NCBI RefSeq assembly: GCF_001949145.1
Contig: NW_019091369.1
Location: 1,915,807-1,979,806, forward strand
Length of the DNA stretch: 64,000 bases
DNA from: Acanthaster planci
Lineage: Eukaryota > Echinodermata > Asteroidea > Valvatida > Acanthasteridae
Direction: 5' to 3'
Position 1 is the first letter of the stretch. Each line of letters opens with the position of its first letter. The notes beneath the pieces are model-generated. The model searched no databases, was not told where the DNA came from, and was given only the letters and a program-made list of their open reading frames with translations. This document shows, one piece after another, positions 9,401-19,600 of the stretch. The position numbers and the translations under genes are program-made.

Positions 9401-12315
9401 GATTTTTGTGGACTCGGTCCAGGAGGCCTGAAGCACGGCCGGGGGCATTCAGTGCACGTTGTCACGGCATGAGTACTGATGACGTCGTGTAAGCGGTCCA
9501 TCAACAAAGATCAAGATCATGCAAGCGGTGGGCCTCTTTGCAAGAAACGTTTATTGCACAGGGAGTGTTGATTTTAATGGATTTGGTCCAGTGCCCAGTC
9601 AAAGACGCCGGGGTAGTTGTTGGGTTATTGACCGCCATATTTATACCTGTTGTTTGTTAATACAAAACGAAGGAAACCCTCAAACCATTAAATTTTTTTT
9701 ACAGAATTGGAGTGACTTTAAAAATGGAATTGTACCAAGTAACTGTTCATTAAGAAAGGCCGTTGAGGAAACCGTTAACTGAATTTTCATTTCCCGGCGA
9801 AAGGTTAAAACAAATTTTTTTGTGTTGTGAGTGGTGCACACGTAGGCGAGTCCACCACAAGTCCTTTCACAAGGCCCAGTCTCAATTTACAAGACAGGTC
9901 ACAAGTAACAGGACCAAGAGTGTTTACATGTACGCTTTTGTCGCAGTCCATTTGAATTCGCTTCTGACTTTAGTGTTAAACTGGAGAAGGTACAGACGGA
10001 CTTACAAGGACTTCTGATGGAGTCGACTACAGCTTGCTTGATATAGATAATAAATAGTCTCTCCAAAATTTGGCCGATTGCAAAAACCTTTGGTTTTTAT
10101 TTCACATCTGGCCGTATAGCAAATCAAGTCCCTGGCCGAGGCCGGCATCAACGTGGTGGTAGCCGGGGGAAAGATCGGCGACATGGCGCTGCACTTCCTC
10201 AACAAGTACAACATCATGGCGGTGCGGCTGGGCTCCAAGTGGGACCTGCGTCGCCTGGGTCGGGTGGTGTCGGCCACCGCCCTGCCCCGCCTGACCCCCC
10301 CTACCACCCAGGAGATGGGCCACTGCGACCACGTTTTCATCGCCGAGGTCGGGGACACACCCGTCACCATTTTCAAACAAGGTCAGTGTTCTTGATTGAT
10401 TGGCATGGGGATTTACACCCAAGTTGCTACAACCCTTTCTGCATTTGCCCGTAATATTCGAGAAGGCCCAGAGATGTGAGACAGGTCCTTCTCCAAATCA
10501 CTTAGCAGGAGCTTGCTTTCCAAATTTTTTCCGGATCTCATGTTTTTTTTTTAACCAGAAGTGTTTGATTTTCAGCAGCTCTAATCATCCCAGTTTGGCA
10601 ACTTCCTGAACCAGAAAGAAATATCCGAGAGTCGCGTAATCATTGTCTTTGGGAGAGAACTCGTCAGTCATTGCTCGCTAAAGACCCACACTCGTTGAAC
10701 TGCCATGCACTCGTAGGCACAGATCTCATGTATGGCCCAGATGATTGGACAAGATAAGGCAATTACCATCCCAAGGGATGTTGCAAGGATTTCCCAGTGT
10801 CATTTCAATGATGTTGAAGGGCACCTGTTGTAGATGTCCCTTCAAGAGCCTGTGTACCCCTCTGGGTGTAGAGTTAAAATAAAAATGCTCACACTTGTAT
10901 TAATCTCTCTGTCACTGAAGATAACGAGGAGAGCAATGTCTCCACTGTGGTGATCCGAGGGTCTACTGAAAACCTGATGGATGACATTGAACGCGCAGTT
11001 GATGACGGAGTCAACACATTCAAGGCTCTATCAAAGGTATCGGCATCAGCTACTTGTACTGGTCTGTAGTTCACAATCCTGTGTAGCAAATCATTTTTAC
11101 AGTACTTAAATGAAAAATACACTCTGAGCACTGGCATTTTATCTGCTGTGGACCTCTTGGTAGCCGTGGTCTTACTTCTAAAAAGGAGCAAACTTAAAAT
11201 TACTGAATATTTTCCACAAACTTTCACAGGATGCGCGGTTGGTTCCAGGAGGCGGTGCCACCGAGATCGAGCTGGCCAAGCGGCTAGCCTCCTACGGCGA
11301 GACCATCCCAGGCCTGGCCCAGTACGCCATCAAGCAGTACTCGCAAGCTTTTGAGGCCATCCCCAGGGCGCTATCGGAGAACGCCGGGGTCAAGGCTACG
11401 GAAGTGCTGTCCAAGCTGTATGCCGCCCACCAGGAGGGCCAGCAGAATGCCGGATTCGACGTCGAGGTAAAACACGAAAACTGGAACAGTGTGGGTCAAT
11501 GCTGCCCTCCATGTGAGCCATGTAACAGGTGGTTAAGATGAAGCATGGGAAATAGCCACAGCCGCTAGCCAGTGACTTCCATTATTAGCGGCTTCCATAG
11601 GATCCCGTGTTACTCTCTGCCGCATTGGTTGAATTTGGACACAGTCCGAGACTGGGAAACCTAACCTTGATGGGAGAGGACAGATAACAGCCTTGCCAGG
11701 TCCTGCCATTTCATCGGTCCCTAGGGACTGTAAGCATTTCTCATTGTCATCCGAGTGATTGGCTGGTCTCGGTAGTAAAGCAGCACACGGCGCAAGTGGA
11801 TGGCTGAGGACTTATTCCGTTTCAGAATTATGTTCAGTGTCAATTTACTGTTCGTTTCTTTCTTCTTCCTTTTTTGAATAGGCCGAAGGAGCCGAGATCA
11901 AAGACATGCTGGAAGCCAACGTACTGGACGCTTATCTGACCAAGTACTGGGGTATCAAGTTGGCCACCAGCGCGGCCGTCACAGTTCTACGAGTAGATCA
12001 GGTGAGATGACCACTGACCAGGAACAAACTGGACCGGGGGTGAAAAAAAATCTTAAAACCGAAAATCTGAAAAATCTGAAATGAAGCCCTTAGAATTGGG
12101 AATCTCGGAAACCGGTGTGGTTGGACTGTATCATGCAGATTTTAACAAGTAGACAGATTTTTAAACGGGAGCTTTCAACGATCGGTTTCAATTATTTTGC
12201 CCTTTTTTTTCTCTCATTGTTGTCGTCCTTCTTTTCACTTCAGATAATCATGGCCAAGCCGGCTGGCGGTCCCAAACCTCCGAAGCAAGGCCCAATGGAC
12301 CAAGATGACGATTAG
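3437..12315 (+). CDS. CCT8: CCT8, T-complex protein 1 subunit theta (13 coding exons, complete)
   Basis: This encodes the theta subunit of TRiC/CCT, the cytosolic ATP-driven ring that folds actin, tubulin and WD40 proteins. Coding exons: 3437-3496, 6022-6192, 6798-6929, 7498-7567, 8002-8130, 8702-8763, 8941-9078, 9194-9265, 10120-10381, 10921-11036, 11230-11466, 11882-12001, 12244-12315. All introns are GT-AG and phases join without a break, giving 1641 nt and 546 aa (human CCT8 is 548). Chaperonin motifs are present: GPNGMNKM (48-55), NDAATI (67-72), GDGTN (98-102; theta has N where most chaperonins have T) and VPGGGATEIEL (409-419). The tail reads IIMAKPAGGPKPP and ends in acidic residues, as in human. 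The start MAMRVPNAPG matches MALHVPKAPG of human CCT8. Introns 2, 3, 4, 9 and 11 exceed 300 bases and show nothing recognisable; introns 1, 5 and 8 hold repeats listed separately. A heat-shock element lies just upstream. Confidence 0.97.
3577..3643 (+). repeat. Short minisatellite, CACTTCGCCCCATTTCCA-type units
   Basis: Three imperfect units, at 3577-3594, 3607-3624 and 3625-3640. The first two are separated by a 12-base spacer. All share TTCGCCCCATYTCCA. Confidence 0.75.
5032..5272. mobile_element. Fold-back (MITE-like) element in CCT8 intron 1
   Basis: The ends are inverted repeats: AACTTGACTTAACCCTAACC on the left pairs with GGTTAGGGTTAAGCAAGTT on the right. Inside, a block near 5071-5100 (CTAACCTTCCCCATTCACAC and following) is the imperfect inverse of 5230-5259. 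A third hairpin uses AGAATTAAAC and GTTTAATTCT around 5208-5237. There is no open reading frame. CCCTAACC/GGTTAGGG resemble telomeric repeats but number only a few. It is best read as a non-autonomous DNA element; the family is unknown. Confidence 0.6.
5375..5798. mobile_element. TTAA-flanked terminal-inverted-repeat element, copy 1
   Basis: Left end TTAA-CCCCTTGACGACGGG, right end CCCGGCGTGAAGGGG-TCAA: terminal inverted repeats of about 15 bases with TTAA-type flanks, the right one altered by one base. Each end carries a hairpin just inside: CGGGAA-tttc-TTCCCG on the left, and the palindrome GGCGGCTATAGCCGCC on the right. No transposase is visible. TTAA targets with CCC ends are typical of piggyBac-type elements, so a non-autonomous piggyBac-like element is the best guess. 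Confidence 0.6.
8470..8659. mobile_element. TTAA-flanked terminal-inverted-repeat element, copy 2 (CCT8 intron 5)
   Basis: 190 bases with perfect TTAA on both sides. Ends are CCCCTTCGCTCCGG and CCGGCGCGAAGGGG. A hairpin ACGGC-aaga-GCCGT lies just inside the left end. The termini match the 5375-5798 element but the interior differs, as in families of non-autonomous elements mobilised by one transposase. It lies wholly within an intron and disturbs no splice site. Confidence 0.7.
9789..9808. mobile_element. Possible right end of a third TTAA element (CCT8 intron 8)
   Basis: The sequence CCCGGCGAAAGGTTAA resembles the right ends at 5781-5798 and 8642-8659. No matching left end was found in the intron, so it is a remnant at best. 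Confidence 0.35.
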
Positions 12316-13490
12316 AACTAGACTTCCCACTTTGCCCACCCCCCAAAAAAATTTGTTCAGTGTTGTTAGATGTATCAAAGCTTGTTATGCACTGTCAGTA
12401 GCTTAAACATAAAAAGTTTGGTCAACAAGTTTACTTCGTATTTATCAAACACCCTTCTCGCTGTGTAATGGTATATTCCTCTCAGGATGTGGAGATAAGC
12501 ACACGCCTTGCGCTATACTGCGCGAGGTGGCATACAGGCAGAAAACACTTATCCTACCATTGAAGACTGGTCATGTGATGGGCTCTCGCCAACAGGAATG
12601 ATTAAACTGGCTTAGGTATTTATGAATGTATTGTTGACAGTACCTGTGAAATTGTTTCGCGATATTTTCAAACCTGGCTGTGGCAGCAACTGCAGCTCAG
12701 ACAAGCGGGTGCTGTGCCGACCCGAGTATCCATTCTGATGAGTTTTAGGCTCGTTCATGTACATGCGAGCAGTTGGGGCCAAATTGAAACCCAGGATCCC
12801 CCAAAAGCGCGGATGGGGTATCACGAAGCCCAAGGCCACAGATGATCCCAGGATTTGACAAAATGGTCGGTGTACATAAACATTGGCTTGTACACTATCT
12901 CGCTGATGGTTTTGTTTTTTTTCATTCAGTATACGCACAGGGAAACATGGCTGTCATGTTTTCCCGTGTAGAGCATAAAATTTATGAGGCAGATTTTGTA
13001 TTTGGGTTCTTGTTTTTTTTAATTTGAGTTAAGTATTACGTGTGCAGTGAGTAAGAATGTGATTTGTCCATTAGGAAAATTCTCAACTGTTTTGAAAAAA
13101 GCACGGATATGCGCCGGGTAAAATTCAAAGAGGAAAAAAAATAAATCGTCAAATGACATTGCTGTTGTGTACGGTTGTCCTTTTTTGTGGATTTGTCAAA
13201 TGCCTTGGTTGAACAATTGGGATTTGGAGCTGCGTAAAAGACCCAAGTAGGAATGCGTACGTGCATGGCCAGAAGCAATGCAGTCACTCACACTGCATGA
13301 GTTTGGATTTCTTCAAAACCCCACTGGATAGGGCTTACTTGAACGATCGCACTGGGTTGATATTTCGACACTCACCATGATACAAGCACGCCGAGTGAAC
13401 ATGAATTGATCAAGGTAGTTATCTGCACGTTTTAAAGATAAGGGGATACTGTCACTTCTGTGGTGGAGATTTCACATGGTTCAAAGCGTT
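12316..13490. other. Region between the convergent CCT8 and GTF2E1 stop codons
   Basis: It must contain both 3' UTRs. An AATAAA for CCT8 is present at 13140-13145, and an ATTAAA on the minus strand near 13018-13023 could serve GTF2E1, but neither can be proven. No further gene is seen. Confidence 0.5.
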
Positions 13491-16175
13491 TCACTCGTAC
13501 ATTGCTGCGTAGGCCTCTTGTCCAATTTTGATGTAGGCTTCCTTCTCGCTTGGTGTCATCTGAGCGACGAGTTCGTCGGTAATGTCTTGGAAGGGGACCA
13601 TGCGGCCTGCCACCGACACCATCACGTCTTCCTCGTCTTCGTCTTCGTCCTCCTCCCCGCTGTCCATCTCCACGGTGTGCGTGATCGGGGCCGAGGTGGA
13701 CGCCCCCGGGAAGTCGTCGTCGGAGCCACTGGCGTCACTCTCCGCATCGCTATTGTCCTCGCCGGGGACGACTGCCCCCGTGCCCGACTTCCGCTCGTGG
13801 GCCAGCAGCGCCCGAATGATCTCCTCCGACTCTTTGTTCTTGGTGGACGGTCTTGCCGAGGGCCCAGCCCCCACCGGGCTGCGGTTCTGGGCGGCGCCGC
13901 TTGGCGTTTCCGCCACAGCACCCTCAACGGTGCTCTCCACCAGCCAGACAGGGCGTTCCCGGGCGGGGGCCTTGGCGGCCTGCTCCCTCTTCGTCTCCTC
14001 ACCAACGTTGATGGTGATCTGCTGGTCGTACATCTCAAAGCCAAGATTCCGCGACGAGTCGCCGCTCCACGTGCTGTGTGGACCACTCCCACTGGCACTC
14101 CCACTTCTGCCAGCGCTTGGTCTGAAAATTCAAATAATTACCAAAACAATTGGCCCCAAAATGTTACACCGATTGCCACTCACAAAAAATCCAAAGAGCT
14201 GTAAGTTTTAATGAACCAGGTCTCCAAAGAGACAGTTGCAAAAAGGGATACCTACTTCTTGTTTTCATTGGCAGCAGAGGGTGTCGGCTCCAGGAGCGTC
14301 TTTGATAGCTGGATGTGTTCGACTGACTTGAGCAGATCAAAGATCGGTTTCATTTGCTCGTTGAAGAGGGCTATCTGCATGTAGGTGTCCTTCTCGGGCA
14401 CGGCACTTTCATCCTCTTGCACCTGTTTCAAGAAAAGGAGGCGGGGCATGAAGCAAAGTTCTGCATTTGATATCAGTGGGAGGTAACTTCGCTTCATCAT
14501 GCAGTGCGCATCAATTTTAGACCCACCATTCTTATTATCTGGTTTCAAACAGACTTTGTATGCGAGCATTCACGTCGGTGATGCAAATCTGGCACTGTAC
14601 ACGTATTACAATTTTTGGCACTTCCTTGCTTGTGTCCATAAGCAAGACATGTTTCTGCAATAACCATTCTTTCTGAGCACGAGGGTGTGCTTGATCCTAG
14701 TATTTGGGGATCTTTCAAAGGGGCCGATTACCAGTCACAAAATGAACTTGAATGGAAACCTCAAAAGTCTGGATGTGAGCTGAAAGAAGAAACTGGTGTG
14801 CTCTATAGCTCAACAATACCGTGAAACATCGATAAGAAAGCAGTACAAACCAAATGGTCACAAGACTGGTAACCGGGTCAGCAAAACTCTCCACAGTGCA
14901 GCAAACATATTACAATGTCTGTGCTTTGTGTCCATAAGCAAGGCATTTCGCAGCAATAACTTCATTCATCCCTGCACCTACCTCTGTCCCACAAAACGTG
15001 CAGTGCAGCTGGCCCGTGAGCACGTCGATCAGGTTGCCGGCGTCAAACTCATTGTACTCTTTGTGGCACTGGGGGCACTTGAAGAGCGCCTTGCAGGTGG
15101 AGTCGCGCTCCTTGCTTTCAATCTTCTGCCGCATCCGATCCAGCTTGTACTTGACCACGTCCACAAAGACCTGTGACGGCAAAAGAAGGGAGAGTGGCCT
15201 GAGAACACGGGGTCAATTACATATTGGGTTTTCCAACAGCCTGCAGCAATTTTACAAATTTAAATTTGAATGTTCAAAGTCTCTTATTGTATAGTGTTAA
15301 TTTTTGAAAATTGCTGAAAAATCTTTTGAATGTCTCACTCAAAATCATTCCCTTTTCATTGAAGTGATTGTCAAAATTATTCCATTACAGAATATTCAAT
15401 TTATGAAATGTGCAACAAAATATTGTTCAATTTACTGCTATACTGCAAAGCGTATCAGAAATCCTAAATTCATCCACTGCAAATTGTTTGCAACTTGCAT
15501 TTTCATTTAAAAAATCCTGTTTCAGGTGGAGATTTTCCATGATTTTACACACGGTCTGGATTTGGGGCTGAAATTAAAAGGAAACAGAAAAAAATCCCTT
15601 TTGATGCCCAAGACATTTTCCAAAATGCCCCGAAATGCTTGTGAGCCCTGAAAAAATGTTTGAAGTACTTAGGATGATCCGGGCACCTTATAGTTAATGA
15701 AGTAGTAGTTGTGTCGGTTGGTCCGTCCATCTGGCTGTGTCTCCACTCGCATTGTCTGCTTGATCAGTTTGTCGTTCTTGAGCCTGTTGATGAAGATGCG
15801 AAGCTGTTTCTTGTCAAACTTGAGGAGGTCGGCCATGTCATCCTCCTACACATCCGAGGTAGAGGGTGCAAGATAGAAAAACAGTTTTCAAAAGGCCCTT
15901 TGAAATGTGTAAAGCTTGCAGTCTTGTGGTCAGTAAATATCTGATGATTTTTCTGTGCGTGACCAACAGACGGAAGACGGGGAACAAAGTAAACGCATAT
16001 TTTATTTTTAAATACCAACCTTCACGATGGGATTACGCACAAGGATGTCCACGATCAGAGCATGCTCAATGGTGTAGAAGCCGCGGGTGATGTACCGTGC
16101 CAGACGCTTGAGTTCATTGGGGACCTCGGTTAAAACCGAGGGCTCAGTAACAGACGACAATACAGATGGATTCAT
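13491..16175 (-). CDS. GTF2E1: GTF2E1, general transcription factor IIE subunit alpha (5 exons, complete)
   Basis: TFIIE alpha works with TFIIE beta in the RNA polymerase II pre-initiation complex, where it recruits and stimulates TFIIH. Exons in order of translation: 16175-16020, 15845-15687, 15170-14982, 14422-14256, 14121-13491. Joined they give 433 aa (human 439), and all introns are GT-AG. Residues 1-105 form the winged-helix domain ([20 protein letters not shown], then [10 protein letters not shown]). A C4 zinc ribbon uses C137/C140 and C162/C165 (CPQC and CTFC). The linker ends in [17 protein letters not shown]. The last exon holds the variable acidic tail, with a [11 protein letters not shown] run and the conserved end ELVAQMT-x-x-EKEAYI, close to human. 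[13 protein letters not shown] matches RPIWLRESTVQGA of the human protein. The gene is head-to-head with RABL3 and tail-to-tail with CCT8. Confidence 0.97.
14590..14671 (-). repeat. SINE-like repeat, copy A (GTF2E1 intron 3)
   Basis: Direct repeat with 14891-14970. Both share ATTACAAT and then TGTGTCCATAAGCAAG followed by GCAATAAC. The block resembles the TGTCCTTGAGCAAGGCACTT motif I recall from SINEs of marine animals. A related copy lies at 45785-45826. No promoter boxes can be made out; class is tentative. Strand given is that of the host gene. Confidence 0.45.
14891..14970 (-). repeat. SINE-like repeat, copy B (GTF2E1 intron 3)
   Basis: Second copy of the block at 14590-14671, about 297 bases away in the same orientation. 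It ends only about 11 bases from the splice donor of GTF2E1 exon 3 (exon edge at 14982). The two copies may be a local duplication or two insertions. Strand given is that of the host gene. Confidence 0.45.
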
Positions 16176-16684
16176 GTTCAAACTTAGCTCAGTCGTTGTC
16201 TACTTCGTCAAGTTGTGAGGCTATTGACAAAATGTAAAGACAGCAGGTGAACCTTTTTTCTTTTCATTTCTTTATTTGACTGATAGATTTTACCACTGTT
16301 CCCAGATTGGGACGGACACTGACAGTGACACCATCATGACCGTGGATACATCGGAACATGGAGGTGTGATTCTACCTCCATGATCGGAAACATGCGAAAT
16401 CTCGATGTGAGAAGCCTTTGTTGAAATTAACACTGAGAAAAAGGCCTCACGCTTGAACAAGAAATGTGGCTTCCACCATGGCGACTGATCATGACCAAGT
16501 GTTTTAAAGGCGATCTGTAATTGGTACTTACACTACCACGGACTTGATTAGGGAACACCGCGCCGGCGATGTGAATGTTTTTAATGTTTTCCTCTTAATA
16601 GACTGGTGCCCGCTTGCAAAGTGTCAAAGGCAAAGATAAACGTCTGGGACCCATGCATACCGACGTGCTGCACAACATGACAAA
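16176..16684. promoter_or_regulatory. Bidirectional promoter of GTF2E1 and RABL3
   Basis: Only 509 bases separate the two start codons, which point away from each other, so both promoters must overlap here or extend into the genes. Seen: an interrupted palindrome CATGGAGGT/ACCTCCATG (16357-16382), and YY1-like ATGGC cores at the segment near 16479 and at the RABL3 start itself (CAAAATGGCCACC). No TATA box was recognised. The same divergent pair exists in human. Confidence 0.75.
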
Positions 16685-19600
16685 ATGGCCACCATCGACC
16701 TGGAGAAAGTTCGTGTTGTTGTCGTGGGCGATTCGGGTGAGATATTCTGTTATTTTGAAAGAAAGTTCCCAGCACTTTGCAAGCACTAGTGGTACACTTA
16801 CATTAGACTCTTTTTGAAACAAAAAATCGTCATTTGGGGTTTACATTTACCTCTAAATTGGCCCCGCAGTGCTCACAATCCGTTCACAAAAACTAGACTA
16901 ACGCGTGATTGAGCCATGAGGGCGCTAATACTGTTCCTGCCAAGTACAGGTAGGCCAAAGCCTACACTAGTCATGCTAGTATTTTAGTAGTAGGCCTAAC
17001 TCAAAATGTGCGAGAAAGAGTTCGATTAGGGACCAAATCCCAACATTAGCAGCCAGTGGCTTGGCTCCAAGCTTGCTTGTTGCTTCCTATCTAATGAAAC
17101 TGTCTGGTGGAATCCTGGACTTTCTGGGAGGTTGAGTGTAAAAATTAAAATAAATATTAAAACAGATCTTCCACCCCCCCCCATGCCATGGCTCAGTTCC
17201 TGCCCCCAATCTAATGCATATCATTTAAGTTACTAGTGTTTGTTGTTTCTTGTTAACAATTATTCACAAGCAGTTGCTGCGTTAATCATTCTCTGCAGGT
17301 GTAGGCAAGTCTTCCCTAGTTCACCTCATATGTCGAGGTCGCCCTAACCCGAGTCCAGGCTGGACGATAGGAGCCACGGTAGATGTCAAGGTGAGGAGAT
17401 GACGTACCTCAAGATGCTCCTTTCCCATTCCAAGCAGTTAATTCCTTTTTCTCAAAAGATACCTGATAAAGTTTTTACATTCAGTAAAAAAAAAGGAATT
17501 CAGAAAAGAGTTCCATATACACATGTAGACCTCACTGATTTTCCTCATACTAGGCCTGTCAGCCATTAGATGGCCGTAACTTGTCCTAAATGGCCGTAAC
17601 ATGTCCTAAAGAGTCAAATTTAGCAGGGAAAATATTGAACCATTCACTTAGAAAACACTTTTCAGAGAAGTTTCAGACCAGGTTCATAGGGTTTGTACAC
17701 AGTGTCCAGTGATGTCCATGTGTGGAACTCTTTTTGGAATAAATTGTATCACAGATTCAGGAGTATAAAGAGGGCACGCCGGCGCAGAAGAGTTACTTTG
17801 TGGAATGTTGGGACATCGGAGGGTCAGTCAACCATGCGAATAGCAGGCACATCTTCTACAATCCCGTCAACGGCAAGTTTCCCCCAACTCCAAATTCTAC
17901 ACAATCTTACATCAGGTTTTGATGGATTTCAAAAGATTTAGTCATGCGGGGGGGGGGTTTGACATCATTTTGCACAAGGCACGATGTCATGATTTTTGTG
18001 AGAGTACCAGTGATGGATTCACTCCTGAGCTGATTTGTAATTTGGGGACAATTTAGGAAGATTTTGAAGGTAAAGGCATCGCTGGAATAATCTCAAAAAG
18101 AGAAAGTTTCGCAAAAAGAGCGTAATCAACAAAATGAATGGCTGAAAAAAAAAAAGTACCTCAAGTTTGGTGCATTTGCGAAAACGGTTCGACTTAGTCC
18201 CAGCACTGATTTGGATGACTTTTTTACAGGAATCATCCTGGTGCACGATCTGACAAACAGAAAATCCCACGCCAACCTCCGGCTGTGGCTGAGCGAGGTG
18301 TTGAACAGGGGGTCGACGTACGGCTCCACCAAGAGCCGATCAAGTACCAGGTAATCTCTCTCGACAACGCCTCTTTTTTTTCATGTAGATAAAATAATTC
18401 AGGGCAAGCGTTCCTTCTTATTTGACCTGCGGCATTTTGAGGTGACCGGGCCAAAGTCCTTGGCTCTGCCTACCATAATTCAGATATGTAAGTTTAGACT
18501 CACTTTATAAACGTGTTTCAAGACTTGGCAAAAGATTTTGGATAACACTCGTGCCTAAATCCCATCACTACAGATTCTGCACTTGCATAACCCTCCTATG
18601 CTGAAGTCACTCTTTGGGTCACTTGGTGAACACCTCAAAGAAGCACAGCTGTGTCGTGTTGTGCACTGCACCAACAGTCCCTCACAGANNNNNNNNNNNN
18701 NNNNNNNNNNNNNNNNNNNNNNNNNNNNNNNNNNNNNNNNNNNNNNNNNNNNNNNNNNNNNNNNNNNNNNNNNNNNNNNNNNNNNNNNNNNNNNNNNNNN
18801 NNNNNNNNNNNNNNNNNNNNNNNNNNNNNNNNNNNNNNNNNNNNNNNNNNNNNNNNNNNNNNNNNNNNNNNNNNNNNNNNNNNNNNNNNNNNNNNNNNNN
18901 NNNNNNNNNNNNNNNNNNNNNNNNNNNNNNNNNNNNNNNNNNNNNNNNNNNNNNNNNNNNNNNNNNNNNNNNNNNNNNNNNNNNNNNNNNNNNNNNNNNN
19001 NNNNNNNNNNNNNNNNNNNNNNNNNNNNNNNNNNNNNNNNNNNNNNNNNNNNNNNNNNNNNNNNNNNNNNNNNNNNNNNNNNNNNNNNNNNNNNNNNNNN
19101 NNNNNNNNNNNNNNNNNNNNNNNNNNNNNNNNNNNNNNNNNNNNNNNNNNNNNNNNNNNNNNNNNNNNNNNNNNNNNNNNNNNNNNNNNNNNNNNNNNNN
19201 NNNNNNNNNNNNNNNNNNNNNNNNNNNNNNNNNNNNNNNNNNNNNNNNNNNNNNNNNNNNNNNNNNNNNNNNNNNNNNNNNNNNNNNNNNNNNNNNNNNN
19301 NNNNNNNNNNNNNNNNNNNNNNNNNNNNNNNNNNNNNNNNNNNNNNNNNNNNNNNNNNNNNNNNNNNNNNNNNNNNNNNNNNNNNNNNNNNNNNNNNNNN
19401 NNNNNNNNNNNNNNNNNNNNNNNNNNNNNNNNNNNNNNNNNNNNNNNNNNNNNNNNNNNNNNNNNNNNNNNNNNNNNNNNNNNNNNNNNNNNNNNNNNNN
19501 NNNNNNNNNNNNNNNNNNNNNNNNNNNNNNNNNNNNNNNNNNNNNNNNNNNNNNNNNNNNNNNNNNNNNNNNNNNNNNNNNNNNNNNNNNNNNNNNNNNN

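Noticed and set aside
9470-9500. CTGATGA-like C box in CCT8 intron 8, considered as a box C/D snoRNA
   Set aside because: No D box and no terminal stem at a suitable distance; similar TGATG words in other CCT8 introns fail in the same way.
13476-14211. Long plus-strand frames opposite the last GTF2E1 exon, one with a poly-Ser run
   Set aside because: The poly-Ser is the complement of the acidic Asp/Glu tail of TFIIE alpha; no independent family signal.
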